Shown piece after piece: positions 1-6,634 of a stretch of DNA of 44,381 nucleotides. The stretch is from an uncultured Paracoccaceae bacterium. GTDB taxonomy: Bacteria > Pseudomonadota > Alphaproteobacteria > Rhodobacterales > Rhodobacteraceae. Every line of letters starts with the position of its first letter. Position 1 is the stretch's first letter. The stretch lies in the NCBI GenBank assembly GCA_937864535.1, contig CALMJS010000013.1, positions 1-44,381 of the forward strand, written 5' to 3'. Under the pieces are notes generated by a model. It was not told where the DNA came from and did not search any database. It worked only from the letters and a program-made list of their open reading frames with translations. A program made the translations under genes and the position numbers.

Positions 1-3
1 ATC

Positions 4-41
4 TAACTAGCCAGATCACGCAAGTGAATTTTGGCTAGTTA
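4..41. repeat. 10-bp perfect inverted repeat at left edge
   Basis: TAACTAGCCA (4-13) is exactly repeated in inverse as TGGCTAGTTA (32-41), with an 18-base AT-richer spacer. It lies beyond the terminator of the sulfur operon, so it more likely belongs to a gene left of the window, as an operator or as the stem of a second terminator. No T-run follows it on the plus strand (AAGTATATAG follows). Function unknown. Confidence 0.5.
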
Positions 42-58
42 AGTATATAGGCCCCCAT

Positions 59-82
59 AAAAAAGGGGCGCCGAAGCGCCCC
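59..82 (-). terminator. Intrinsic terminator of the sulfur operon
   Basis: Read on the minus strand this is GGGGCGC-TTCG-GCGCCCC followed by six T. It has a perfect 7-bp GC stem, the very stable UUCG tetraloop and a U-run, and starts only 6 bases after the stop of the SulP gene. It is a textbook Rho-independent terminator closing the crp-like to sulP operon. Confidence 0.93.
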
Positions 83-88
83 GATCCG

Positions 89-1825
89 TTATTCTGCTGC
101 TTTGACGGCTGGCACTCCGGTCAACTTGGCGACGGCCTCGTACTGGCTGAGGAACACCTTGCCGCTGAGGTCATGCAGGAAGTGACTGGTCTCCAGCTTG
201 TCCATCACGGGGCCTTTGACCTCGGACATGTGCAGCTTGATATCCAGTTCCTTGAGCCGGGTGTTGATCGCCTCGAGGCTCTCAAGCGCGGAAAAGTCGA
301 TCACGTTCACGGCGGACATCATCAGCACCACGTGTTTGATCGACTTGTCGCTTTGAACACGGTTGTAGATGTGATCCTCGAGGAAGCGGGCATTGGCAAA
401 ATACAGGCTCTCGTCGACGCGAATGGTCACCAGATCGGGCGTGGTGCGGACCTTGTGCCGCTTGATGTTGCGAAAGTGCTCGGTGCCTTCGACCAGACCG
501 ACCTCGGCGATATGTGGCCGCGAGGTTTTCAACAGGAACAGCACCACCGACAGGCCGACACCGGTGGACACGCCGACCTCAACACCCATGCCCAAGGTCA
601 CCAGAATGGTGGCCGCCACGGCGAGGAAATCCTGTTTCGAGTAGTTCCACGACCGGCGCAGGATCGAAAAGTCCACGAGGCTGAGAACCGCAACAATGAT
701 CGTCGCCGCCAGAGTCGCCTTGGGGAGGAAGTAGAGCAGCGGGGTCAGCGCCACGGCGGCAATCGCCAGACCAACAGCGGTAAAGGCACCAGCCGCGGGG
801 GTTTCTGCGCCAGCGTCAAAGTTCACGACCGAGCGGGCAAAACCGCCGGTGACCGGATAACCGCCGGTAAAGGCTGCGCCGATGTTGGCCGCGCCCAGAC
901 CGATCAATTCCTGATCGGGCGTAATCCGCTGACGTTTCTTGGCAGCCAGGGTCTGGGCAACCGAGATCGATTCCACAAAGCCGATGACCGAAATCAGGAT
1001 GGCAGGGACCAAAAGTTGGCCAACCAGTGAGGGCGACAGGTCCGGCATGGTCAGCGGCGGCAGAGCCTGCGGCACCTCGCCCACGATTTTCACGCCATGG
1101 TCAGACAGTCCGAGCAGCCAGACGGCCAGCGTGGTGACGACAACGGCGGCAACCGGACCGGCCTTGGTCAGGACATCGGCCAGACGGGGCGGGACGCCCT
1201 TGGACCGCAAAAACGGCTTGAGCCCTTTGCGTACCCAGAACAGGAACGCGGTCGCAGCAACGCCCAGAACGGTGGTGATCAGGTTAATCTCGCCGATGTG
1301 GCTGAACAGCGAGTGCAGCATTTCCGGCAGGTTTTCACCGCTGACCTTGACCCCCAGAACATGGCCGACCTGGCTGGTGGCAATCAGCAGACCAGAAGCG
1401 GTGATAAAGCCCGCGATCACCGGATGCGACAGAAAGTTCGCGACAAATCCAAGGCGCAGGAATCCCATCGCCAAGAGCAGCGTGCCCGACAGGAACGCCA
1501 GCGTCAGCGCGGCGGTCGCATAGCCCATTTCGCCGGACTGGGCGACCTTGCCCACGGCGGCGGCGGTCATCAGCGATACAACGGCCACCGGACCCACGGC
1601 CAGCGACCGGCTGGTGCCAAAGATCGCATAGAGAATGATCGGCAGGATCGAGGCATAGATACCCGCTTGCGGCGGAAGGCCAGCCAGCAGCGCATAGGCC
1701 AACGACTGCGGCACCAGCATGATCGTGACGATCACGGCGGCAATCATATCGTTGGAAAAGGTATCCTTGTTATAGGTCCGGCCCCATTCAAGGGCAGGCA
1801 CATACCGGGCGAGAGTAGACAACAT
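89..1825 (-). CDS. SulP-family anion transporter with C-terminal STAS domain
   Basis: The 578-residue product matches SulP (SLC26-like) permeases in length and layout. It has a short cytoplasmic N-terminus, a hydrophobic multi-span core from about residue 28 to 430 with the family's 'VPQSLAYALLAGLPPQAGIY' region near residues 38-57, and a C-terminal STAS domain from about 450 to 560. SulP proteins move sulfate, bicarbonate or other small anions across the inner membrane. The substrate cannot be read from the sequence. Being last in an operon with sulfide and persulfide oxidation genes suggests handling of an oxidised sulfur anion (sulfite, sulfate or thiosulfate), possibly outward; that is inference. 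The ATG at 1825 is the only sensible start, but its ribosome-binding site is weak. It is followed by a strong terminator. Confidence 0.93.
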   Translation of the reverse strand: MLSTLARYVPALEWGRTYNKDTFSNDMIAAVIVTIMLVPQSLAYALLAGLPPQAGIYASILPIILYAIFGTSRSLAVGPVAVVSLMTAAAVGKVAQSGEMGYATAALTLAFLSGTLLLAMGFLRLGFVANFLSHPVIAGFITASGLLIATSQVGHVLGVKVSGENLPEMLHSLFSHIGEINLITTVLGVAATAFLFWVRKGLKPFLRSKGVPPRLADVLTKAGPVAAVVVTTLAVWLLGLSDHGVKIVGEVPQALPPLTMPDLSPSLVGQLLVPAILISVIGFVESISVAQTLAAKKRQRITPDQELIGLGAANIGAAFTGGYPVTGGFARSVVNFDAGAETPAAGAFTAVGLAIAAVALTPLLYFLPKATLAATIIVAVLSLVDFSILRRSWNYSKQDFLAVAATILVTLGMGVEVGVSTGVGLSVVLFLLKTSRPHIAEVGLVEGTEHFRNIKRHKVRTTPDLVTIRVDESLYFANARFLEDHIYNRVQSDKSIKHVVLMMSAVNVIDFSALESLEAINTRLKELDIKLHMSEVKGPVMDKLETSHFLHDLSGKVFLSQYEAVAKLTGVPAVKAAE

Positions 1826-1859
1826 GGCGTTTGGCCGTTCAGCATAAGGAGGAGAAAGA

Positions 1860-1878
1860 CGGGGCCATTACAGCCCCG
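1860..1878 (-). other. Short hairpin between the SQR-like and SulP genes
   Basis: CGGGGC (1860-1865) and GCCCCG (1873-1878) form a 6-bp stem with a 7-base loop in the 92-base gap before the SulP gene. On the minus strand it is followed by TCTTTCTCC, a poor U-tract. It may attenuate or stabilise the transcript so that the transporter is made at a lower level than the enzymes. Confidence 0.4.
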
Positions 1879-1917
1879 CAGGTGCTGCCCGGCATGGACA
1901 CCAAGGCAGGAGGAACA

Positions 1918-3594
1918 TCAGTTCGATACAGTGACCTTTTCAGGTTTGATCATCCATTCGCGGCCACGCAGCATGGCCTTCCAGTAGATCGGGGGCAGGG
2001 CGGTTTCCTTGAGCCACCATGCGAGGCGGGTCGGCTTGGTGCCGTCCAGCAGCGCCTTGGGGAAGCTGGGCAGCATTTTGCCGCCGTAGCCAAACTCGGC
2101 CAAGACGATCTTGCCGCGTTCAACGGTCAGCGGACAAGAGCCGTAGCCGTTGTATTGCGACACCGCCGATTTCCCGTCGATATCCGCGCAGACGTTTTCC
2201 GCCACGACCGGAGCCTGAACACGGGCCGCAGCAGCCGTTTTGGCGTTCGGTGCGTTCATCACATCGCCCAGCGACCAGATATTGTCGAAGGTCTTGTGAC
2301 GCAGAGTGGTCTGATCGACATCGACCCAACCCGCAGCATCGGCCAAGGGCGAGACGCGGATGAAATCGGGGGCGACCTGCGGCGGCACCACGTGAATCAT
2401 ATCGAAATCGACGGTGACGCGGGTCTTTTCGGTTTCGGGCTTGGCAACCTCGAACGTGGCTTTCTTGGCCTCGCCGTCGATCGCCACCAGATTATGGAAG
2501 AAATTCAGGTCAGCGTTGTATTTCTTGACGTATTCCATCAGCGCGGGGACGTATTCCTTGACCCCGAACAGCACGCCGCCTGCGTTCATGAACTGGACGT
2601 CGATGTTTTTCAGCGCGCCATTGCGGTACCAATGGTCCGAGGACAGGTACATCGCCTTTTGCGGGGCGCCTGCGCATTTGATCGGCATCGGCGGCTGGGT
2701 AAAGATCGCCTTGCCTTCCTTGAGGCCCTGAACCAGTTTCCAGGTGTAGGGCGCCAGATCGTAGCGATAGTTCGACGTCACGCCGTTTTTGCCCAAGGTT
2801 TCGACGAGACCTTCGATCCGGTTCCAGTCCAGCTTGATGCCGGGTGCAACGATCAGGCGCTTATACCCGACCACGCGGCAGCCATCGAGAATGACCGCGT
2901 TATCCTTGGGTTCAAAGGCGGCGACGGCGGATTTGATCCAGTAAACGCCCTTGGGGATCAGGCTGCCCATCGTTTTCGAGGTCTCTTCGGGGTGGAACAC
3001 GCCACCGCCAACCAGCGTCCAGCCGGGTTGATAATAGTGGATGTCCGCCGGGTCGATGATCGCGATATCAAGGCCGGGCTTGCGCGCCTTGAGCGAGGAG
3101 GCAACCGCGATCCCGCCAGCGCCGCCGCCAACGATCACGACGTCATAGCTGGCATCGGTCGAGGTTGTCGGGGTTTTGCCGCCGTTCACGATGCGGCGCA
3201 CCACACCGGCCATATCGTAGCCGGCCTTTTTGGTGGCGGCCAGAATATCGGCGGTCGGCAGGGACTTGGCCTGGCTCAGCGACCACAGCGTCGCCGAGCG
3301 GGTGCCGGTGCGGCAGTAGGCCAAAATCGGGCCGGGCAGGGCATCAAGGGCGGCGCCAAAATCTGCGGCGTCATTGTCACCAACCTTGCCTGACACGATC
3401 GGCAGGTAGCGGGTTTCAAGGCCTGCGGCCTTGGCGGCGGTTTCGATCTCTTCAAACGTGGGCTGATCCGCCCCTTCGCCGTCAGGTCGATTGCAGATGA
3501 TCGCGCGGAACCCGGCAGCGGCCACCGCGGGAATATCCGCGGCGGTGATCTGCGGGCTGACGCTCAGCCGCTTGGTGATTTCCTTGATGTCCAT
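1918..3594 (-). CDS. DUF442 (rhodanese/phosphatase-like) domain fused to SQR-type FAD oxidoreductase
   Basis: 558 residues in two parts. Residues 1-110 are a DUF442/TIGR01244 domain with the active loop CRTGTRS (Cys94), seen in Blh-type sulfur transferases. Residues 150-558 are a sulfide:quinone-oxidoreductase-like flavoprotein with a dinucleotide-binding GGGAGG (156-161), a second FAD motif SLGDV (441-445), and cysteines in the contexts IKCAGAP (Cys307) and YGSCPL (Cys487) that correspond to the redox cysteines of known SQRs. SQRs oxidise sulfide to sulfane sulfur and reduce quinone at the membrane; the DUF442 part could accept or pass on the persulfide. The start at 3594 has a good GGGAGAGG site. 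It follows the metallo-hydrolase gene by 23 bases. In Agrobacterium and Xylella Blh the DUF442 domain is instead fused to the metallo-beta-lactamase part. Sulfide oxidation is inferred, not proven. Confidence 0.88.
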   Translation of the reverse strand: MDIKEITKRLSVSPQITAADIPAVAAAGFRAIICNRPDGEGADQPTFEEIETAAKAAGLETRYLPIVSGKVGDNDAADFGAALDALPGPILAYCRTGTRSATLWSLSQAKSLPTADILAATKKAGYDMAGVVRRIVNGGKTPTTSTDASYDVVIVGGGAGGIAVASSLKARKPGLDIAIIDPADIHYYQPGWTLVGGGVFHPEETSKTMGSLIPKGVYWIKSAVAAFEPKDNAVILDGCRVVGYKRLIVAPGIKLDWNRIEGLVETLGKNGVTSNYRYDLAPYTWKLVQGLKEGKAIFTQPPMPIKCAGAPQKAMYLSSDHWYRNGALKNIDVQFMNAGGVLFGVKEYVPALMEYVKKYNADLNFFHNLVAIDGEAKKATFEVAKPETEKTRVTVDFDMIHVVPPQVAPDFIRVSPLADAAGWVDVDQTTLRHKTFDNIWSLGDVMNAPNAKTAAAARVQAPVVAENVCADIDGKSAVSQYNGYGSCPLTVERGKIVLAEFGYGGKMLPSFPKALLDGTKPTRLAWWLKETALPPIYWKAMLRGREWMIKPEKVTVSN

Positions 3595-3617
3595 GTGTCC
3601 TCTCCCTTTTTTGGTAT

Positions 3618-4502
3618 TTAGAGCCCGTTGACCGGGACTTTGAGCATCGGGTTGCCGTCCTTGTCGCGCGGGATCTCACCGGCCCGCATGTTGACCTGAA
3701 GCGACGGAATGATCAGGCGCGGCATATCCAGTTGCGCATCGCGTTCGGTGCGGAATTTGATAAAGTCTTCGCGGGATTTGCCTTTGCCAACGTGGATGTT
3801 GTGCTTTTTCTCGTCGCCGACGGTGGTTTCCCACTGGATGTCGCGGCCATTGGGGCCATAGTCGTGGCACATGAACAGGCGCATGTCGTCCGGCAGGCTC
3901 AGAACCTTCTGGATCGAGTCGAACAGGACGCCAGCATCCCCACCCGGGAAATCGGCGCGGGCAGACCCGCCATCGGGCATGAACAGTGTGTCGCCGACAA
4001 AGGCCGCGTTGCCGAAGACATGCACCATACAGGCCGGGGTATGGCCCGGGGTGTGCATGGCAAATACAGTCATGGTACCAACGGTATAGGTGTCGCCTTC
4101 CTTGAACAGGGCGTCGAACTGCGACCCGTCACGCTGGAATTCGGTGCCCTCATTGAACACCTTGCCAAAGGTTTCCTGAACGATCTTGATATTCTCGCCG
4201 ATGCCGATCTTGCCGCCCAGTTTCTGCTGGATGTAGGGGGCGGCGGACAGGTGGTCGGCGTGAACGTGGGTTTCGATCTGCCATTCGAGCGTCAGGCCAC
4301 GCTCTTGGATAAAGGCAATGATTTCATCGGCATGTTTATAGGTGATGCGGCCAGCGGCATAATCGATGTCCATGACGCTATCGACGATCGCGCAGGAGGT
4401 CGAATTCGGGTCCTTGACCACGTAGGAGATTGTCCATGTGGCTGGGTCGAAGAACGCGGTAACTTCGGGCTGAACGGTCATATCAACGGGGTAGTTGGTC
4501 AT
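3618..4502 (-). CDS. Metallo-beta-lactamase-fold hydrolase, persulfide dioxygenase (ETHE1/Blh) type
   Basis: 294 residues. The metal-binding signature THVHADH (His79, His81, Asp83, His84), then His154 in HTPGHTPA, Asp171 in FVGDTLF and His213 in CHDYGP, is that of the ETHE1/Blh branch. Its members use a mononuclear iron to oxidise persulfides (for example glutathione persulfide) to sulfite. The reading frame extends 21 codons upstream, but the ATG at 4502 has a strong GAGGAGA ribosome-binding site and gives the normal family length, so I chose it. It sits directly before the SQR-like fusion, which would supply its persulfide substrate. It lacks the DUF442 domain found on Blh; that domain is on the neighbouring oxidoreductase. 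Dioxygenase activity is inferred from family and context. Confidence 0.9.
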   Translation of the reverse strand: MTNYPVDMTVQPEVTAFFDPATWTISYVVKDPNSTSCAIVDSVMDIDYAAGRITYKHADEIIAFIQERGLTLEWQIETHVHADHLSAAPYIQQKLGGKIGIGENIKIVQETFGKVFNEGTEFQRDGSQFDALFKEGDTYTVGTMTVFAMHTPGHTPACMVHVFGNAAFVGDTLFMPDGGSARADFPGGDAGVLFDSIQKVLSLPDDMRLFMCHDYGPNGRDIQWETTVGDEKKHNIHVGKGKSREDFIKFRTERDAQLDMPRLIIPSLQVNMRAGEIPRDKDGNPMLKVPVNGL

Positions 4503-4563
4503 CTTACGTCTCCTCTGGGGCCCGGATGGGCGCATCGTGTGGATTGTGCCGGAAAACCTGCAC

Positions 4564-4583
4564 ACATTTGAATGTTGAAATGT
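4564..4583. promoter_or_regulatory. Inverted repeat in front of the sulfur genes, candidate operator
   Basis: ACATTT (4564-4569) and AAATGT (4578-4583) form a perfect 6-bp inverted repeat with an 8-base spacer, in the 105-base gap between the Crp/Fnr regulator and the metallo-hydrolase gene. The surrounding 20 bases are distinctly AT-rich. A position about 60 bases upstream of the start suits an operator for the adjacent regulator. The arms do not match the classical FNR (TTGAT-N4-ATCAA) or CRP consensus. Confidence 0.5.
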
Positions 4584-4607
4584 ATATGAGCCGTGTCGGG
4601 CGGCTTG

Positions 4608-5264
4608 TCAACTGTTGTGTCGAAAAAGATTAATAAGTGCTGATGTATTTAGGATGGAAACGGTTCCGCGATTTTGCGAAATCCATCCTTTCCTTTGAAA
4701 ATCAGACAGTTGGCGCGAAACGACTTCGCGCACTGTTCCCAGCTCTGCTGCTAATTGTTGATGTGTAGCTCTGACTTTTCCGGCGTCGGCAAGGTCGATC
4801 AGGCGCTGGGCGAGTCGCAGATCTATCCGGCGACTCGCAATATCCTCGATCGTCAGAAACAGGTCCGAGATCCGCTTCGCATAGCTGGCAAAGACAAATT
4901 TGCGAAACACAGCAGAGCTGGCGATCAGATGATCCACGCTATGTTCGGGAATGGCCACGGCGGTTACGTCGGTCTCGGTCCAGCCGTCGGCGGCATAGGT
5001 GTCCCCGGCCAGTAGGCAGGCGGTTGTCATGATGCAGCTTTCGCCCGCATGAACGCGGTAGAGAACGATCTCGCGCCCCGATTCCGTGACCTGCTGTACG
5101 CGCACCGTTCCGCTGAGCACCAGCAACAGATTTTGCGGACGCGCGCCGGGACCAAACAGATGCGTTCCGTTCGGAACCGACACGACCTGCGCTGCATCCA
5201 ACAGCTGTTCTGCTGTGGCATGATCCAGTGTGCGCAAGGGGTCGATAGAGTCGAGCCATGTCAT
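4608..5264 (-). CDS. Crp/Fnr-family transcriptional regulator, probable sulfur-responsive regulator
   Basis: 218 residues with the standard layout: a cyclic-nucleotide-like beta-barrel at about 15-115, a dimerisation helix at about 118-145, and a Crp-type winged helix-turn-helix at about 150-213 whose recognition helix contains TVREVVSRQLSDF. It lacks the N-terminal cysteine cluster that binds iron-sulfur in FNR. It has two cysteines in the barrel, Cys77 and Cys83, in GESCIMTTACLL. Their spacing and the sulfur-oxidation neighbours suggest a thiol or persulfide switch; this is inference. The gene is first in the minus-strand sulfur cassette and divergent from the LacI-type gene. The ribosome-binding site before ATG 5264 is weak. 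Regulation of the downstream enzymes is likely by context only. Confidence 0.87.
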   Translation of the reverse strand: MTWLDSIDPLRTLDHATAEQLLDAAQVVSVPNGTHLFGPGARPQNLLLVLSGTVRVQQVTESGREIVLYRVHAGESCIMTTACLLAGDTYAADGWTETDVTAVAIPEHSVDHLIASSAVFRKFVFASYAKRISDLFLTIEDIASRRIDLRLAQRLIDLADAGKVRATHQQLAAELGTVREVVSRQLSDFQRKGWISQNRGTVSILNTSALINLFRHNS

Positions 5265-5305
5265 GCCCGGATCATGCGGAGGCCGCAGCGTTCAGGCAAT
5301 TGCTA

Positions 5306-5359
5306 TTTTGACCGGTCCGTGGATCGGTCCGGAGCGGCGGTTTTGGCGGCCGGTCAAAA
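5306..5359. promoter_or_regulatory. Long-spaced 10-bp inverted repeat plus direct repeat in the crp/lacI divergent region
   Basis: TTTTGACCGG (5306-5315) is exactly inverted at 5350-5359 (CCGGTCAAAA). Between them CGGTCCG occurs twice (5313-5319 and 5325-5331), 12 bases apart. The whole lies in the 180-base divergent gap between the Crp/Fnr and LacI-type genes, 40-95 bases upstream of the Crp/Fnr start. It could be a looping operator, a direct-repeat binding site for one of the two regulators, or a stem in the crp leader RNA. Confidence 0.45.
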
Positions 5360-5389
5360 AAGGTCTTTCAATTCTCCAACACGTTCGTC

Positions 5390-5427
5390 AAAACACATCA
5401 AAAATCGTCATACAAATGATGTGTTTT
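5390..5427. promoter_or_regulatory. 11-bp perfect inverted repeat before the LacI-type gene, candidate operator
   Basis: AAAACACATCA (5390-5400) and TGATGTGTTTT (5417-5427) are exact inverse copies with a 16-base spacer, ending 17 bases before the ATG at 5445. Two TCGTCA hexamers (5385-5390 and 5405-5410) lie 20 bases apart in the same stretch. The position fits autoregulation by the LacI-type protein. Confidence 0.6.
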
Positions 5428-5444
5428 TAGTCAAGGATCGCCGC

Positions 5445-6476
5445 ATGTCACGCAGACCCACCATCACTTCGGTTGCCAAAGAGGCCGGTTGCAGCGTCGC
5501 AACCGTGGACCGTGTTCTCAATGGACGCGAAAAGGTCCGTGAAGAAACCGCGCGCAAGGTCTATGAGGCTGCGCAGCGTGTCGGGTATCACGCCGCCCCG
5601 CTGATCGGGCAGCGATTGCAGGCCGATGTGCCGGAGATGCGGCTGGGCTTTGTCCTGCACAAAGAGAAGCAGGCGTTCTATCAGAACTTTGCCCAGGAAA
5701 TCGACGGCGCGGTGCGGCGGGCGAGCAACATTCGCGGGCGGGCGATCATTGAATTTTCCCCCTCTCAGTCGCCGACGGATTTTGCCAGCATCATGCGCAG
5801 CATGAAGGGCAAGGTCGATGCGATCGCGGCGACCGCGGTTGCGCACCACGAGATTACCGAGGTTGTGGCCGAGCTCAAGGCGGCGGGGATTCCAACCTTT
5901 GCTTTGCTCAACGATTTTGCCCAAGGGGTGCGTCAGGGCTATGTCGGGCTCAATAATCTAAAGGTCGGACGCATTGCGGCCAGCGTGATCGCGATGTCCG
6001 CACAACGCCCCGGCAAGGTCGCTGTCTTTGTGGGTGGCTATCGCTGGCACGGGCACGAACTGCGCGAAACGGGGTTTCGCAGTTTCTTTCGCGAGTTCGC
6101 GCCGCAGTTCACCGTGCTGGATACTCTGGTCAACCTCGAGACGCGGCAACTGACCTATGAGGCGACGCTGGACCTATTGCAGCGACATCCAGATTTGCGC
6201 GGTATTTACTGCGCGGGCGGCGGGATGGAGGGGGCGATTGCCGCCCTGCGTGAGGCGCGCGCGCCGGGCGAGGTCAGCCTGATGGTCAATGAACTCACCC
6301 CCGAGAGCCGTTCGGCCCTGACAGATCGTTATGTAACGATGGTGATCTCGACGCCTCTCGGGCTGCTGTGCAGGGATCTGGTCGGTTTGATGGCAGAGGC
6401 CGTTCAGGCAGGGGTGTCTGATCTGGGCGGACAGCATTTCCTGCGGCCAGAACTGGTCATTCCAGAATCTGTGTGA
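5445..6476 (+). CDS. LacI-family regulator of the inositol island
   Basis: 343 residues: an N-terminal LacI helix-turn-helix (about residues 5-50, with VATVDRVLNGR) followed by a periplasmic-binding-protein-like effector domain (about 65-343). The frame is open far upstream through the neighbouring regulator, but the LacI domain starts at ATG 5445 (MSRRPTI), so that start is used. It is the first gene of the plus-strand inositol region, 158 bases before the IolI-like gene, and its effector domain is related to CUT2 binding proteins like the one encoded three genes on. By context it should sense inositol or a catabolite and repress the island. That effector assignment is inference; characterised iol regulators elsewhere belong to several families (for example DeoR and RpiR). 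Confidence 0.88.
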   Translation: MSRRPTITSVAKEAGCSVATVDRVLNGREKVREETARKVYEAAQRVGYHAAPLIGQRLQADVPEMRLGFVLHKEKQAFYQNFAQEIDGAVRRASNIRGRAIIEFSPSQSPTDFASIMRSMKGKVDAIAATAVAHHEITEVVAELKAAGIPTFALLNDFAQGVRQGYVGLNNLKVGRIAASVIAMSAQRPGKVAVFVGGYRWHGHELRETGFRSFFREFAPQFTVLDTLVNLETRQLTYEATLDLLQRHPDLRGIYCAGGGMEGAIAALREARAPGEVSLMVNELTPESRSALTDRYVTMVISTPLGLLCRDLVGLMAEAVQAGVSDLGGQHFLRPELVIPESV

Positions 6477-6634
6477 TGAAAGTATTTCGTCATTTTGTTG
6501 ATCTTGTTTTCGTCAAGAATGAGGTAATCGTTTGCCGGTAAATTGACGACTCTCGTCTGGTTTGTGCATGGTCCGTGCAAATCAAGGACGCCGGAAACGG
6601 CACTGGATGCATCGCATCCATGGGAGGACTAAAC
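6477..6634 (+). promoter_or_regulatory. Promoter/operator region of the iol genes with TCGTCA motifs
   Basis: This 158-base gap between the LacI-type gene and the IolI-like gene is AT-rich in its first half. It contains TCGTCA at 6487-6492 and 6510-6515, and its inverse TGACGA at 6544-6549, which forms GACGA-CTC-TCGTC (6545-6557). The same hexamer occurs twice in front of the LacI-type gene. An imperfect palindrome GATGAAA-GTA-TTTCGTC covers about 6476-6492. These are candidate half-sites for the LacI-type regulator. I could not fix -35 and -10 boxes with confidence. Confidence 0.45.

Noticed and set aside
1831-3393. Long open frame (520 codons) on the plus strand
   Set aside because: It is antisense to the DUF442-SQR fusion. 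The translation is rich in His, Arg and Asp with no recognisable domain, as expected of a shadow frame in GC-rich DNA.
5049-5444. N-terminal extension of the LacI-type protein
   Set aside because: The frame is open upstream only because it runs antisense through the Crp/Fnr gene. The LacI helix-turn-helix starts at 5445, and the intervening bases contain operator-like repeats.
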